Part shown: one piece after another, positions 24,942 through 32,010 of the stretch
Numbering within the stretch: the first letter of the stretch is position 1
Layout of the letters: every line of letters starts with the position of its first letter
From: Fusibacter sp963666805
GTDB taxonomy: Bacteria > Bacillota > Clostridia > Peptostreptococcales > Acidaminobacteraceae
DNA: 64,000 nucleotides
Reading direction: 5' to 3'
NCBI GenBank assembly: GCA_963666805.2
Contig: CAXXWR010000007.1
Span: 186,001-250,000 of the forward strand
Program-made: the position numbers and the translations under genes
The notes under the pieces: generated by a model
What the model was told of the DNA's origin: nothing
What the model saw: only the letters and a program-made list of their open reading frames with translations
The model's database searches: none

Positions 24942-25130
24942 AGTATCCTCCTAGATTTTCATCACTAAAACTACAATTTGTTTTGGTGATATCTTCTATA
25001 AACATTATATGATTTTTTATTAGGACATTTTAGGACATGATTTATCGAGAACACCTTTACTTAATCATTTTCGGCACACAAGGCTTGCTCCCTTTCTCAA
25101 CCTATTTGAATATCTTTTTATTGCAATATA

Positions 25131-25158
25131 CAAGCACCTACTCGTTTGTAGGTGCTTG
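25131..25158. terminator. Phage-end hairpin
   Basis: CAAGCACCTAC (25131-25141) pairs perfectly with GTAGGTGCTTG (25148-25158). No strong T-run follows directly, so a terminator role is uncertain. Confidence 0.4.
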
Positions 25159-25250
25159 ACAGTTTTCATTAATATTAAATAAGATGTATTTTAGCAGTTA
25201 AAAAGCTTCATCTAAAACTTAGTGGCGACCAAATGGCGACGCTTTCATAA

Positions 25251-25286
25251 CAAAACAAAAGAACCGTTGAAAAATCAACGATTCTT
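25251..25286 (-). terminator. Terminator downstream of att core 2
   Basis: AAGAATCGTTGA pairs with TCAACGGTTCTT (one mismatch) on the minus strand, followed by TTGTTTTG. Same position relative to its core as the ssrA terminator at 25424-25457. Confidence 0.65.
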
Positions 25287-25290
25287 TTAA

Positions 25291-25317
25291 TATTGGTGGA
25301 GCCGAGGAAAGTCGAAC
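25291..25317. other. att core copy 2 (degenerate duplicate of the ssrA 3' end)
   Basis: Matches the ssrA end at 25463-25489 except for AA in place of GG at 25308-25309. It marks a second prophage junction. Confidence 0.75.
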
Positions 25318-25409
25318 AGCCACTTCGTGTCTGGGCCGCTTCCTTTGGGCACGATCGCCAGTCGAAATGCCGTGCATTTCTTTGTGGCTCTCTCTCTCGG
25401 GGTTCGACT
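25310..25409. repeat. GC-rich palindromic island between att cores 2 and 3
   Basis: AGTCGAACAGCCAC (25310-25323) is matched in inverted orientation by GTGGCT (25384-25389) and GTTCGACT (25402-25409), forming a long outer stem. Inside is a perfect GAAATGC-CGT-GCATTTC hairpin (25364-25380) and a CGTG/CACG stem. The composition is much richer in G and C than the surroundings. The outer ends imitate the T arm of the tmRNA. No protein is encoded. Confidence 0.65.
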
Positions 25410-25423
25410 CCTCTTTCAAAAAA

Positions 25424-25457
25424 GTAAAAAATCCTTCAAGTTTTATCTTGAAAGATT
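25424..25457 (-). terminator. Terminator of ssrA
   Basis: AATCTTTCAAG pairs with CTTGAAGGATT (one mismatch) on the minus strand, followed by TTTTAC. It starts nine bases after the tmRNA 3' end. Confidence 0.75.
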
Positions 25458-25462
25458 CTTTG

Positions 25463-25489
25463 TATTGGTGGAGCCGAGGGGAGTCGAAC
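25463..25489. other. att core copy 3 (true 3' end of ssrA)
   Basis: The last 24 bases of the tmRNA gene plus three flanking bases; duplicated at 20056-20082 exactly and at 25291-25317 with two changes. Confidence 0.8.
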
Positions 25490-25833
25490 CCCTGTCCAAA
25501 AATAATTTGATACGACTTTCTCCGAGCGCAGTTACTCATTAACATTCGCCAGTGAGCGCGTGGAGTAACGCACATGCCTACTGACTATTTCTATCATACT
25601 ACGGAAGAGATTAGAAAAGCATCTCTAAGGTAGATCCCAGCAAGTTTTAGGTCACAGTCTCAAGCGGCTGAGATAAAGCCAGAGAGGTGACGCTGCTTAA
25701 TTAGGCAGCTAATGCAAAATTATCATTTTTTGCGTTTATATTTAGTAGTCCAGTTCATTAACGTGTACCCCAGACCAGTAAACACGGCTCGCTTATCGTA
25801 ACGCCTCATCCCTGTCGAAACCAGTACGGCCCC
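25466..25833 (-). ncRNA. ssrA: tmRNA (SsrA)
   Basis: On the minus strand the RNA starts GGGGCCGTACTGGTTTCGAC and ends with the tRNA-like GGGGTTCGACTCCCC T arm and GGCTCCACCA. The 5' GGGGCC pairs with the 3' GGCTCC to form the acceptor stem. The tag frame GCA AAA AAT GAT AAT TTT GCA TTA GCT GCC TAA (about 25728-25696) encodes AKNDNFALAA, a normal tmRNA tag. tmRNA rescues stalled ribosomes together with SmpB, whose gene ends 33 bases upstream. Its 3' end is the integration site of the prophage; the gene itself is intact. Confidence 0.96.
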
Positions 25834-25866
25834 CGATAAAAATTAAAATATAAACACACACTATCG

Positions 25867-26328
25867 TTACCTATTATAGTTTTTAATCGCACGATCAATT
25901 TTACGGTTAGCATCTTTTTTAGCAATCGTTTGACGCTTATCGTAATTTTTCTTTCCTTTACCGACTGCGACTTCTAACTTGACCAGCCCACGTGGATTAA
26001 TGTAAAGCCTTAGTGGAATCAAAGTATAACCATCCCTTGTTTTAAGCTGTTCCATTTTAACAATTTCTCTCTTATGGAGTAAGAGTTTACGTCTTCTCAA
26101 TGGATCTTGGTTAAATTGATTACCTTGTTCATAAGGTGAAATATGCATACCGATTACAAAAACTTCACCTTCTTTAATGTCAACATAAGCCTCTTTGACA
26201 TTGGCCTTGCCATTTCTAATAGACTTTACTTCAGTCCCAAATAATTCAATTCCAGCCTCAAATGTATCTTCAATGAAGTAGTCATGTCTGGCTTTTTTAT
26301 TATTTGATATTAATTTAAATTCAGCCAT
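25867..26328 (-). CDS. smpB: SsrA-binding protein SmpB
   Basis: A 153-residue RNA-binding protein needed to load tmRNA on stalled ribosomes. Family marks are NNKKARHDYFIEDTFEAG at the start, GTEVKSIRNGKANVKEAYV, HISPYEQGNQFNQDP and the basic KKNYDKRQTIAKKDANRKID tail. A longer frame begins at 26361, but AGGAGGG lies at proper distance from the ATG at 26328. It is next to ssrA, the usual Firmicutes arrangement. Confidence 0.95.
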   Translation of the reverse strand: MAEFKLISNNKKARHDYFIEDTFEAGIELFGTEVKSIRNGKANVKEAYVDIKEGEVFVIGMHISPYEQGNQFNQDPLRRRKLLLHKREIVKMEQLKTRDGYTLIPLRLYINPRGLVKLEVAVGKGKKNYDKRQTIAKKDANRKIDRAIKNYNR

Positions 26329-26443
26329 AAGGCTCCCTCCTTGAAATTTATTTAAAGCCAAAAGTAATCTTTGGCTAGAGAACTTTTATATTTTAACACA
26401 TTTAGGCTATAACTTCAATTCTCAAGGCCAGTGTCACAAGGAT

Positions 26444-27640
26444 TTAATATTCAATATGCCTTTCACGCTTCATCATATAAAAAGAGAGTCCCGCACTTAT
26501 TATGACCATTAAAACCCAAACTATATTTTCAATATGAATCAGTTGTGTTAGCCGATATAAGAAATTGGCTGTATTTCTGTAATCATAGATTAAAGCATGT
26601 GAAAGAAAAGTCATTAAAGCTAAAATCGGCAATATTTTCCCTATCAAACTCATATAGCCTTTACTCGCTTTTGAACAAACGAAAGCAATGAGTGCCGCTG
26701 CCAATCCTAGACAATAGACGATAAGAATCGTCACTATGATATAGTGTTTAAATGTCATATCAGTCCAAAAGAAAGCCCCATTAAAGTTCAAAAATGATGT
26801 CAATTGATTCTGTAGAAAAGGTATTAAGTACCCTCTAGGAAAAAGAGCTCCAAATAGGAGGCCTAAAAGACTCGTTAAAAGCACCGACGTGATAACAACC
26901 GCCATAAACTGCTTTACAATCAATCTTCGTCCTAATTTACTTGTTGCTTGTATCATGAGTATATTTGACATGTGATCACGTGTGATAAAAGGACTTATTA
27001 AAATAAATTGACACATCATAATCAAAACCGCCATATAAGACAAGTAATCACTATAGTTTTCAAAAACATGCGTACTCATAATATTATTAATAGCATCATT
27101 TTCTTCAAGCTCCTTAATGCGTTTTTTCATCCAAGGTTTTGAATCTTTCTCCTTTTCGAAATCAAACTTATGCTCACGTCCTACATTATAATAAGGATCT
27201 AAATAAGATTCAATACTGGCTATTCTAAACTCTAAATAATTCGTCTGATCTGAAATAAGGGCCTGCCATGTTTGTATAACTGCCTCACTTATCACTTCAC
27301 CATTCAAACTATCATTATACTTACTTCTTAACGTTCGATAATCTGTAATACCTTCTTCTTTCAAGGCTGGAATGTTTTGAATATAAGTATCAGCTTCTGT
27401 CATATAAGCTAGCTTTTTCTCATCATAATAAGCTTGATATTCACTTTCACTTAACGTCTTTCCATAACGCTGAGTCAATTCTGTTGCTACACTTACGAGT
27501 TCTGTAGAGGGATGTCCATTAGGAAAATTCTCTACATTTTGACCTAGAAATAGTGTATAAAAAATAAAACACACCATTGCCAAAATCCCTATGCTTGGTA
27601 ATGTCCATATTTTCTTCAATTCATTAATAATAGTCGTCAT
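26444..27640 (-). CDS. ABC transporter permease (ABC-2 type), second of pair
   Basis: A 398-residue membrane protein with a first helix (about 12-32), a roughly 150-residue external region rich in Tyr, Glu and Lys (about 35-195), and about five helices to residue 390. It overlaps the other permease gene by 4 bases and is the last gene of an ECF sigma, membrane protein, ATPase and two-permease operon. Substrate unknown; by layout an exporter or an immunity system. Confidence 0.82.
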   Translation of the reverse strand: MTTIINELKKIWTLPSIGILAMVCFIFYTLFLGQNVENFPNGHPSTELVSVATELTQRYGKTLSESEYQAYYDEKKLAYMTEADTYIQNIPALKEEGITDYRTLRSKYNDSLNGEVISEAVIQTWQALISDQTNYLEFRIASIESYLDPYYNVGREHKFDFEKEKDSKPWMKKRIKELEENDAINNIMSTHVFENYSDYLSYMAVLIMMCQFILISPFITRDHMSNILMIQATSKLGRRLIVKQFMAVVITSVLLTSLLGLLFGALFPRGYLIPFLQNQLTSFLNFNGAFFWTDMTFKHYIIVTILIVYCLGLAAALIAFVCSKASKGYMSLIGKILPILALMTFLSHALIYDYRNTANFLYRLTQLIHIENIVWVLMVIISAGLSFYMMKRERHIEY

Positions 27641-28797
27641 GTCATTTCTCTCCTTTTAAAATATTGCCAAGAAACAAAGACCAACACTGTAAACAGTATC
27701 ATCATCGTTATGAGTCCTAACGTTTCAAAGTGAGGCCAAATAATATCTACATCTCCATCTGTAAACCAAATTTGTCGCTTTAACCATAACCACATAGGGG
27801 TCAGCATTAAAAAAGTCAACACCCTTTGAGCAGGATAAGAAGATCCCATTATAAAAGGCAACGCAACCACCAAACCATTGGTTATGAAAATTCCTAAAAT
27901 ACCAAAGTAAAGATGATCACAGACCAAAGACACCACAAATGCCATTAACCCAAAAACCAGTGTTAAGCCTGCAATGATTCCTAAACTTCTTATCAAATAC
28001 ATTTTTACTGTTAAAGACTCCCATGTTACATAAGGCCTCCTACCAACGATAAAATCACTCATGTAATTAAAAGCACTGGATACAGAACTATTCATTACAT
28101 CATGATAGGGATTAATCATAAAATAGAGTGCAAGTGAAATCCCTGTAATCATCACACCACCCAATAAACCAGCAAAGATAGCCATTCCACCTTTGATAAG
28201 ATAAGTTTTACGGCCTTTTCTAGAACTAGCAATGAGTGCAGGCATATTTGACAACCGTTCCAATTCAAAGGTCGACATAACTGTTAACAAGATTAAAATA
28301 GCACATTCAAAAGTAAGTATCCCCAGTATATGTCTAAATAAAAAAACAAATGACTCATAAGTATGTCCAGCAAAATATAGAGAGAGACTCTCATCAGATA
28401 AAGCTTTTTGGTCCACTGAACCTTGAAATTGTTGATATTTAGACCGCATACGATCAGCTAAATTGCCTTTATAACCTGCCGCTTCTATATAAGCTTCTCC
28501 AATAGCCACCACACTATACGTATCTAAGGGGTCCTTTAAATCAAGTATCACGGGATAAAGACCTTTCAATTCACTATATGGGGTCTTCTCAATCTCTTCT
28601 GCTAAAAGCACCTTAAAGGATTTATCTATTTTAACACCTGTCGTTTGAGACAATTCTCCAATCCTTTTAGCTTCATAACTAAGAGGCTGACTGATAATGA
28701 TAAAGCTATTAAAGGCAAGCATCAGAATAAAAAGAAACCATAGTACTTTATTTGTCACTATTTTATGAAATTCTGCTTTTAATATTGATATTAACAT
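27637..28797 (-). CDS. ABC transporter permease (ABC-2 type), first of pair
   Basis: A 386-residue membrane protein built like its partner: one N-terminal helix (about 17-36), an external stretch of about 110 residues, then helices at about 150-175, 200-225, 270-300, 305-325 and 355-378. It lies ten bases after the ATPase gene, and its stop overlaps the start of the next permease. Together they should form the membrane part of one exporter driven by the ATPase. Confidence 0.82.
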   Translation of the reverse strand: MLISILKAEFHKIVTNKVLWFLFILMLAFNSFIIISQPLSYEAKRIGELSQTTGVKIDKSFKVLLAEEIEKTPYSELKGLYPVILDLKDPLDTYSVVAIGEAYIEAAGYKGNLADRMRSKYQQFQGSVDQKALSDESLSLYFAGHTYESFVFLFRHILGILTFECAILILLTVMSTFELERLSNMPALIASSRKGRKTYLIKGGMAIFAGLLGGVMITGISLALYFMINPYHDVMNSSVSSAFNYMSDFIVGRRPYVTWESLTVKMYLIRSLGIIAGLTLVFGLMAFVVSLVCDHLYFGILGIFITNGLVVALPFIMGSSYPAQRVLTFLMLTPMWLWLKRQIWFTDGDVDIIWPHFETLGLITMMILFTVLVFVSWQYFKRREMT

Positions 28798-28807
28798 CTT
28801 TTACTTC

Positions 28808-29680
28808 CTAACTTATAGGGGGTTCATTTTCATCTCTATAACTATAGAGAAAAACATCTTCAAGGTGAGGATGGCGCGCTACCATATTAGGATTGTCCTT
28901 ATAAGTATCTTCACCAATAAATCGCACTTTCGTCTCGCCTGCTTCCTGCCACTGGGTAAGTAAAAAAACGGATTGATTTTGAATATGAGAGATTCCTGTT
29001 TCAAAAACCCTTCCTTTAAGGCTCTCACAGATTGCTTGCGGTGAGGCTTGGCACATAATTTCATGGTCTTTAATCATAATCACTTGATTCGCAATCGTTT
29101 CAATATCAGAAACAATATGGGTTGATAAAATAACAATCCTGTCTTTAGAGAGATTGGTAATAATATTTCTAAACCGAACGCGTTCTTTAGGGTCAAGTCC
29201 AGCTGTTGGCTCATCTAAAATAAGAATTTGAGGATCATTCAACATGGCTTGTGCAATCCCCACACGCTGAATCATCCCGCCAGAAAAGGTTTTCATCTTT
29301 TTGTGTTTAACTGCCATAAGGGACACCTGATTTAAGAGCTCGTCAATTCTCATCCGAGCTGTTTGATTATCAATTCCCTTTAAAGCTGCCAGATACATTA
29401 GAAGCTGATAAGGGGTCTTGTTTTTATAATAACCAAAAGTCTGAGGCAAATAGCCAATTTTATCTCTATATTGATCTCCTAATGTTAGAATTTCTTTCCC
29501 ATCATAAAGAATCTCTCCTTTACTTGGATAAAGTAATGTCGTTATCATTTTTATCAGTGTTGTTTTCCCCGCTCCATTGGGGGCGAGTAGACCATAAAGT
29601 CCATCTTTTAATTCTAAAGATATATCATCAAGGACCATTTGATTGCCATATTTTTTAGTCACATGATTAATTGTAAGCAT
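28808..29680 (-). CDS. ABC transporter ATP-binding protein
   Basis: A 290-residue ATPase. Walker A is APNGAGKTTLIK, the Q loop is in YLPQTFGYY, the signature is FSGGMIQRVGIAQAM and Walker B is ILILDEPTAGLD, followed by the switch histidine in LSTHIVSD. Alanine replaces the common glycine at the start of Walker A, which is tolerated in this family. It overlaps the upstream membrane protein gene by 14 bases and serves the two permeases downstream. Confidence 0.93.
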   Translation of the reverse strand: MLTINHVTKKYGNQMVLDDISLELKDGLYGLLAPNGAGKTTLIKMITTLLYPSKGEILYDGKEILTLGDQYRDKIGYLPQTFGYYKNKTPYQLLMYLAALKGIDNQTARMRIDELLNQVSLMAVKHKKMKTFSGGMIQRVGIAQAMLNDPQILILDEPTAGLDPKERVRFRNIITNLSKDRIVILSTHIVSDIETIANQVIMIKDHEIMCQASPQAICESLKGRVFETGISHIQNQSVFLLTQWQEAGETKVRFIGEDTYKDNPNMVARHPHLEDVFLYSYRDENEPPIS

Positions 29681-30401
29681 AATACTTCACTCCCTTTCTT
29701 AATAGTTGTCGTATTTCATTGCCATAGAGTCCCATAAAAATAAGGGCTAATAAACCACTAACGAGATATGGAATATTACTCAGTAGGCTTTCCCATTGTG
29801 TTCCATAGTAAGTCATGATCAATCCATTGACAGATAGCCATCCTGTGATGAAAAGGACTTGTCCTTTCATTTTAGGACTTCTTCGTGACACGAGAATAGA
29901 CAGATAAGCACATAGAAAAAGTCCAGCAAGCATCAATAGTAAGATTGAAATCAAACTTTGAACTTGCCATGCCACTAAGCTAATTCCACCCACGATTAAA
30001 CAAGCCCCCATACCAAAGAGACTAAAGAGAATGAGCCGGTAAGCATTGAGTTCATGAAGGGTTAGTTTGCTTGTCTTTTCAATATCATTTAGAGGAGAAT
30101 AGCTCTGAGTAAATTGCATAATTCCAACAAAAGTCAAATAAACAAGAGGGGATAAAACCAAAGCTGTTGAATAATAATGTGGTGGTGAGAATATCGCCAT
30201 GCTGAAAAAAAGAGTCAGCATCAGTAGCGTAGATAAGACCAATAAAGAACCCATATCCCAAAAGATTACCTGCCTATCTAGTCGTAAAATCGTCTTCAAA
30301 ATACGCATTAGAGACTTATTTTGAGGAAGAGTCATTCCTGCTTCTATAATGGATGTAATGGTTTCATTCTTCTCTTTTTTTGAGGGATAATCAATTTTCA
30401 T
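29667..30401 (-). CDS. Membrane protein of the ECF sigma-ABC operon, candidate anti-sigma factor
   Basis: A 244-residue protein with a cytoplasmic N-terminal part of about 50 residues and six hydrophobic helices (about 52-72, 78-97, 120-140, 145-165, 177-197 and 210-226). It is encoded between the ECF sigma factor (11-base overlap) and the ABC ATPase (14-base overlap). Genes in this place next to an ECF sigma factor often encode its membrane-bound antagonist, and the soluble N-terminal segment could hold the sigma factor, but no zinc-binding or known anti-sigma motif is visible. It may equally be a transporter subunit. Confidence 0.65.
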   Translation of the reverse strand: MKIDYPSKKEKNETITSIIEAGMTLPQNKSLMRILKTILRLDRQVIFWDMGSLLVLSTLLMLTLFFSMAIFSPPHYYSTALVLSPLVYLTFVGIMQFTQSYSPLNDIEKTSKLTLHELNAYRLILFSLFGMGACLIVGGISLVAWQVQSLISILLLMLAGLFLCAYLSILVSRRSPKMKGQVLFITGWLSVNGLIMTYYGTQWESLLSNIPYLVSGLLALIFMGLYGNEIRQLLRKGVKYYAYN

Positions 30402-30969
30402 AGTAAAACCTCTCTTTAATCACTTTTATTAACCGATAATACTTCGTTTTAATGGTTGACTCTTTTATGGATAAAATTTGGCTGATTTCCATAAAGGTTT
30501 TTTCAGCAAATATTTTTAAGGCAAAAATCTGCTGGATGTCAAAATCAACCGTTTCTATATAAGTCATAATTTGATCCAACTTTTCTCTATTGGTAATCTT
30601 TATCAGTGGCTCTGTATCGTCAACCAACATGATGTCATCAATGATGTGCTCTCTTTTATTTTGCCTCGATTGCTGTCTCATGTAGTCAATAATAAGATTC
30701 GTCGCTAACTTGTAGAGCCACGTCCGAAATGACGCTTTAGAGGAATCATAATGTTGCAATCCTTTTAGCATATGGAGGAAAATGTCTTGAGTTAAGTCCA
30801 TCGCCATAGATTTGTCAAATACTTGCTTATACACATAAGCATAAATTTCATCATAATATGCCCTAATTAAACAATCAGCCGCTTTCTTATCTCGCCGTTT
30901 AAGCATCCGTTTGATTAATACTTTATCTTCTTTTTGTCTATTATCTTGTCTCTTCCCTTGTGACTTCAC
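30391..30969 (-). CDS. ECF-type RNA polymerase sigma factor
   Basis: A 192-residue sigma-70 family factor with only regions 2 and 4. Region 2 includes AADCLIRAYYDEIYAYVYK, DLTQDIFLHMLKGL and FRTWLYKLATNLIIDYMR; region 4 has DIQQIFALKIFAEKTFMEIS and KESTIKTKYYRLIKVIKE. The start codon is GTG with GAGGTG upstream. It heads the operon with a membrane protein and an ABC exporter, which suggests that it switches the exporter on in response to an envelope signal. No target promoter could be identified. Confidence 0.9.
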   Translation of the reverse strand: MKSQGKRQDNRQKEDKVLIKRMLKRRDKKAADCLIRAYYDEIYAYVYKQVFDKSMAMDLTQDIFLHMLKGLQHYDSSKASFRTWLYKLATNLIIDYMRQQSRQNKREHIIDDIMLVDDTEPLIKITNREKLDQIMTYIETVDFDIQQIFALKIFAEKTFMEISQILSIKESTIKTKYYRLIKVIKERFYYEN

Positions 30970-31055
30970 ATTTCACCTCATCTGTCTCTTACTTATGTAT
31001 ACGTTGTAACCGCTCTGATAGTTTCATTTTTCTTAAAAAAAATTGAAAAGAAGAC

Positions 31056-31098
31056 AAAAAAAGCCGCCTATTTGAAATAATTGTTCCAAATAAACGGC
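31056..31098 (-). terminator. Terminator after the HAD phosphatase gene
   Basis: GCCGTTTATTTG (31098-31087) pairs with CAAATAGGCGGC (31074-31063), followed by seven T on the minus strand. Confidence 0.85.
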
Positions 31099-31108
31099 CT
31101 GGTATCCT

Positions 31109-31927
31109 TTATTCTTCAATCAGTTGGTCTAGGGCATACACTAAACCATCTTCATCGTTTGACAAGGTTACAAAATCAGCATGTGCTTTGAGTGCTTCTG
31201 TTGCATTTGCCATAGCAACGCCAACGCCAGCATATTTAATCATATCTGTATCATTTTCATTATCTCCAAAGGCAATAACCGATTCTACAGGAAGCTTATA
31301 GTAATCGCACAAAGCTTCAATCCCTTTTGCTTTAGTAACGCCTTCTGCATTCACATCAAATGACGTCGTGAGTGACATACACGTCTCAAGTCCTCCTAAA
31401 GCATTTATCTCTTGGGTTACCTTTTGAAAAACTTCGGGGTCTTCACTGTAGACACCAAATTTATAGATTTCAACCTGATCTGCTACAGGTCTTACATTGC
31501 CTAAGAAGTGAATATTAAACTTAAGGTGTTCAGGGAGCACTGGTAGGCTATCTACGTATCTTTTTACAAGATGCTTATTCTCTTCTGCATAAATGTCTTC
31601 AACCGCGTAGAGGTGAAAATAAGCATGATAATGATGACAAATATCTATAACTTGTTTTACTTTTTCTTTGTCAATAGGAATTGACTGAATCACCTCACCC
31701 GTTTTAAGGTGTTTAACCAGCGCACCATTACAAGCAATAAGAAAACCATCATAATCGAATTTTTCAGTAATCATCTTACCTGCAGCGAACATTCTACCTG
31801 TCGCAATCGCAAAAGGATGCCCCTCACTCATTAATGCTTCTATTTTAGCCTGTGTTTTAGGAGAGACTGATTTATCCGTTTTTAAAAAAGTGCCATCAAT
31901 ATCACTCACAATTAATCTTTTAGACAT
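31109..31927 (-). CDS. Cof-type HAD-superfamily phosphatase
   Basis: A 272-residue cytoplasmic hydrolase. Motif I is DIDGTFLKTD near residues 9-18, motif II is the threonine in AIATGR, and motif IV is AFGDNENDTDMIKYAGVGVAM. The cap domain between residues 85 and 190 places it in the Cof/YkrA subgroup, whose members dephosphorylate sugar phosphates, flavin or pyridoxal phosphates. It follows rnr at an 83-base gap and may be read from the rnr promoter. The substrate is not predictable. Confidence 0.9.
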   Translation of the reverse strand: MSKRLIVSDIDGTFLKTDKSVSPKTQAKIEALMSEGHPFAIATGRMFAAGKMITEKFDYDGFLIACNGALVKHLKTGEVIQSIPIDKEKVKQVIDICHHYHAYFHLYAVEDIYAEENKHLVKRYVDSLPVLPEHLKFNIHFLGNVRPVADQVEIYKFGVYSEDPEVFQKVTQEINALGGLETCMSLTTSFDVNAEGVTKAKGIEALCDYYKLPVESVIAFGDNENDTDMIKYAGVGVAMANATEALKAHADFVTLSNDEDGLVYALDQLIEE

Positions 31928-32010
31928 TTTTAACTCTCTTTCTTTTAGGTGTATCTGTCACTATTTATCGCTTCGCATTCAGTGCAGACCAACTCTTTTT
32001 TCATTTTGTA

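Larger units (their letters stand above)
24942..25290. other. Non-coding prophage end next to att core 2
   Basis: No gene of useful length. It holds a stem-loop ATCAC-AAAAC/GTTTT-GTGAT (about 24959-24989) before the tail operon, the direct repeat TAGGACATTT/TAGGACATGA (about 25021-25038), the phage hairpin at 25131-25158 and the doubled heptamer TGGCGAC (about 25223-25240). One plus-strand frame ending AVKKLHLKLSGDQMATLS before TAA at 25250 could be the relic of an integrase C-terminus. Confidence 0.45.
25123..25290. repeat. Prophage end repeat, similar to 19931-20058
   Basis: Both stretches run from GCAATATA through the AAGCACCTAC hairpin, TGCTTGACAGTTT, AGTTAAAA and AAAACTTA to an ssrA-like core. 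They are clearly related but differ at a number of positions, and the right copy has an extra terminator inserted before the core. Confidence 0.6.

Noticed and set aside
25219..25575. 118-codon minus-strand frame over the palindromic island and ssrA end
   Set aside because: It runs through the tmRNA 3' end, the island and a terminator; residues such as HQYKES and FFTFLKEES come from hairpins, so it is not a gene.
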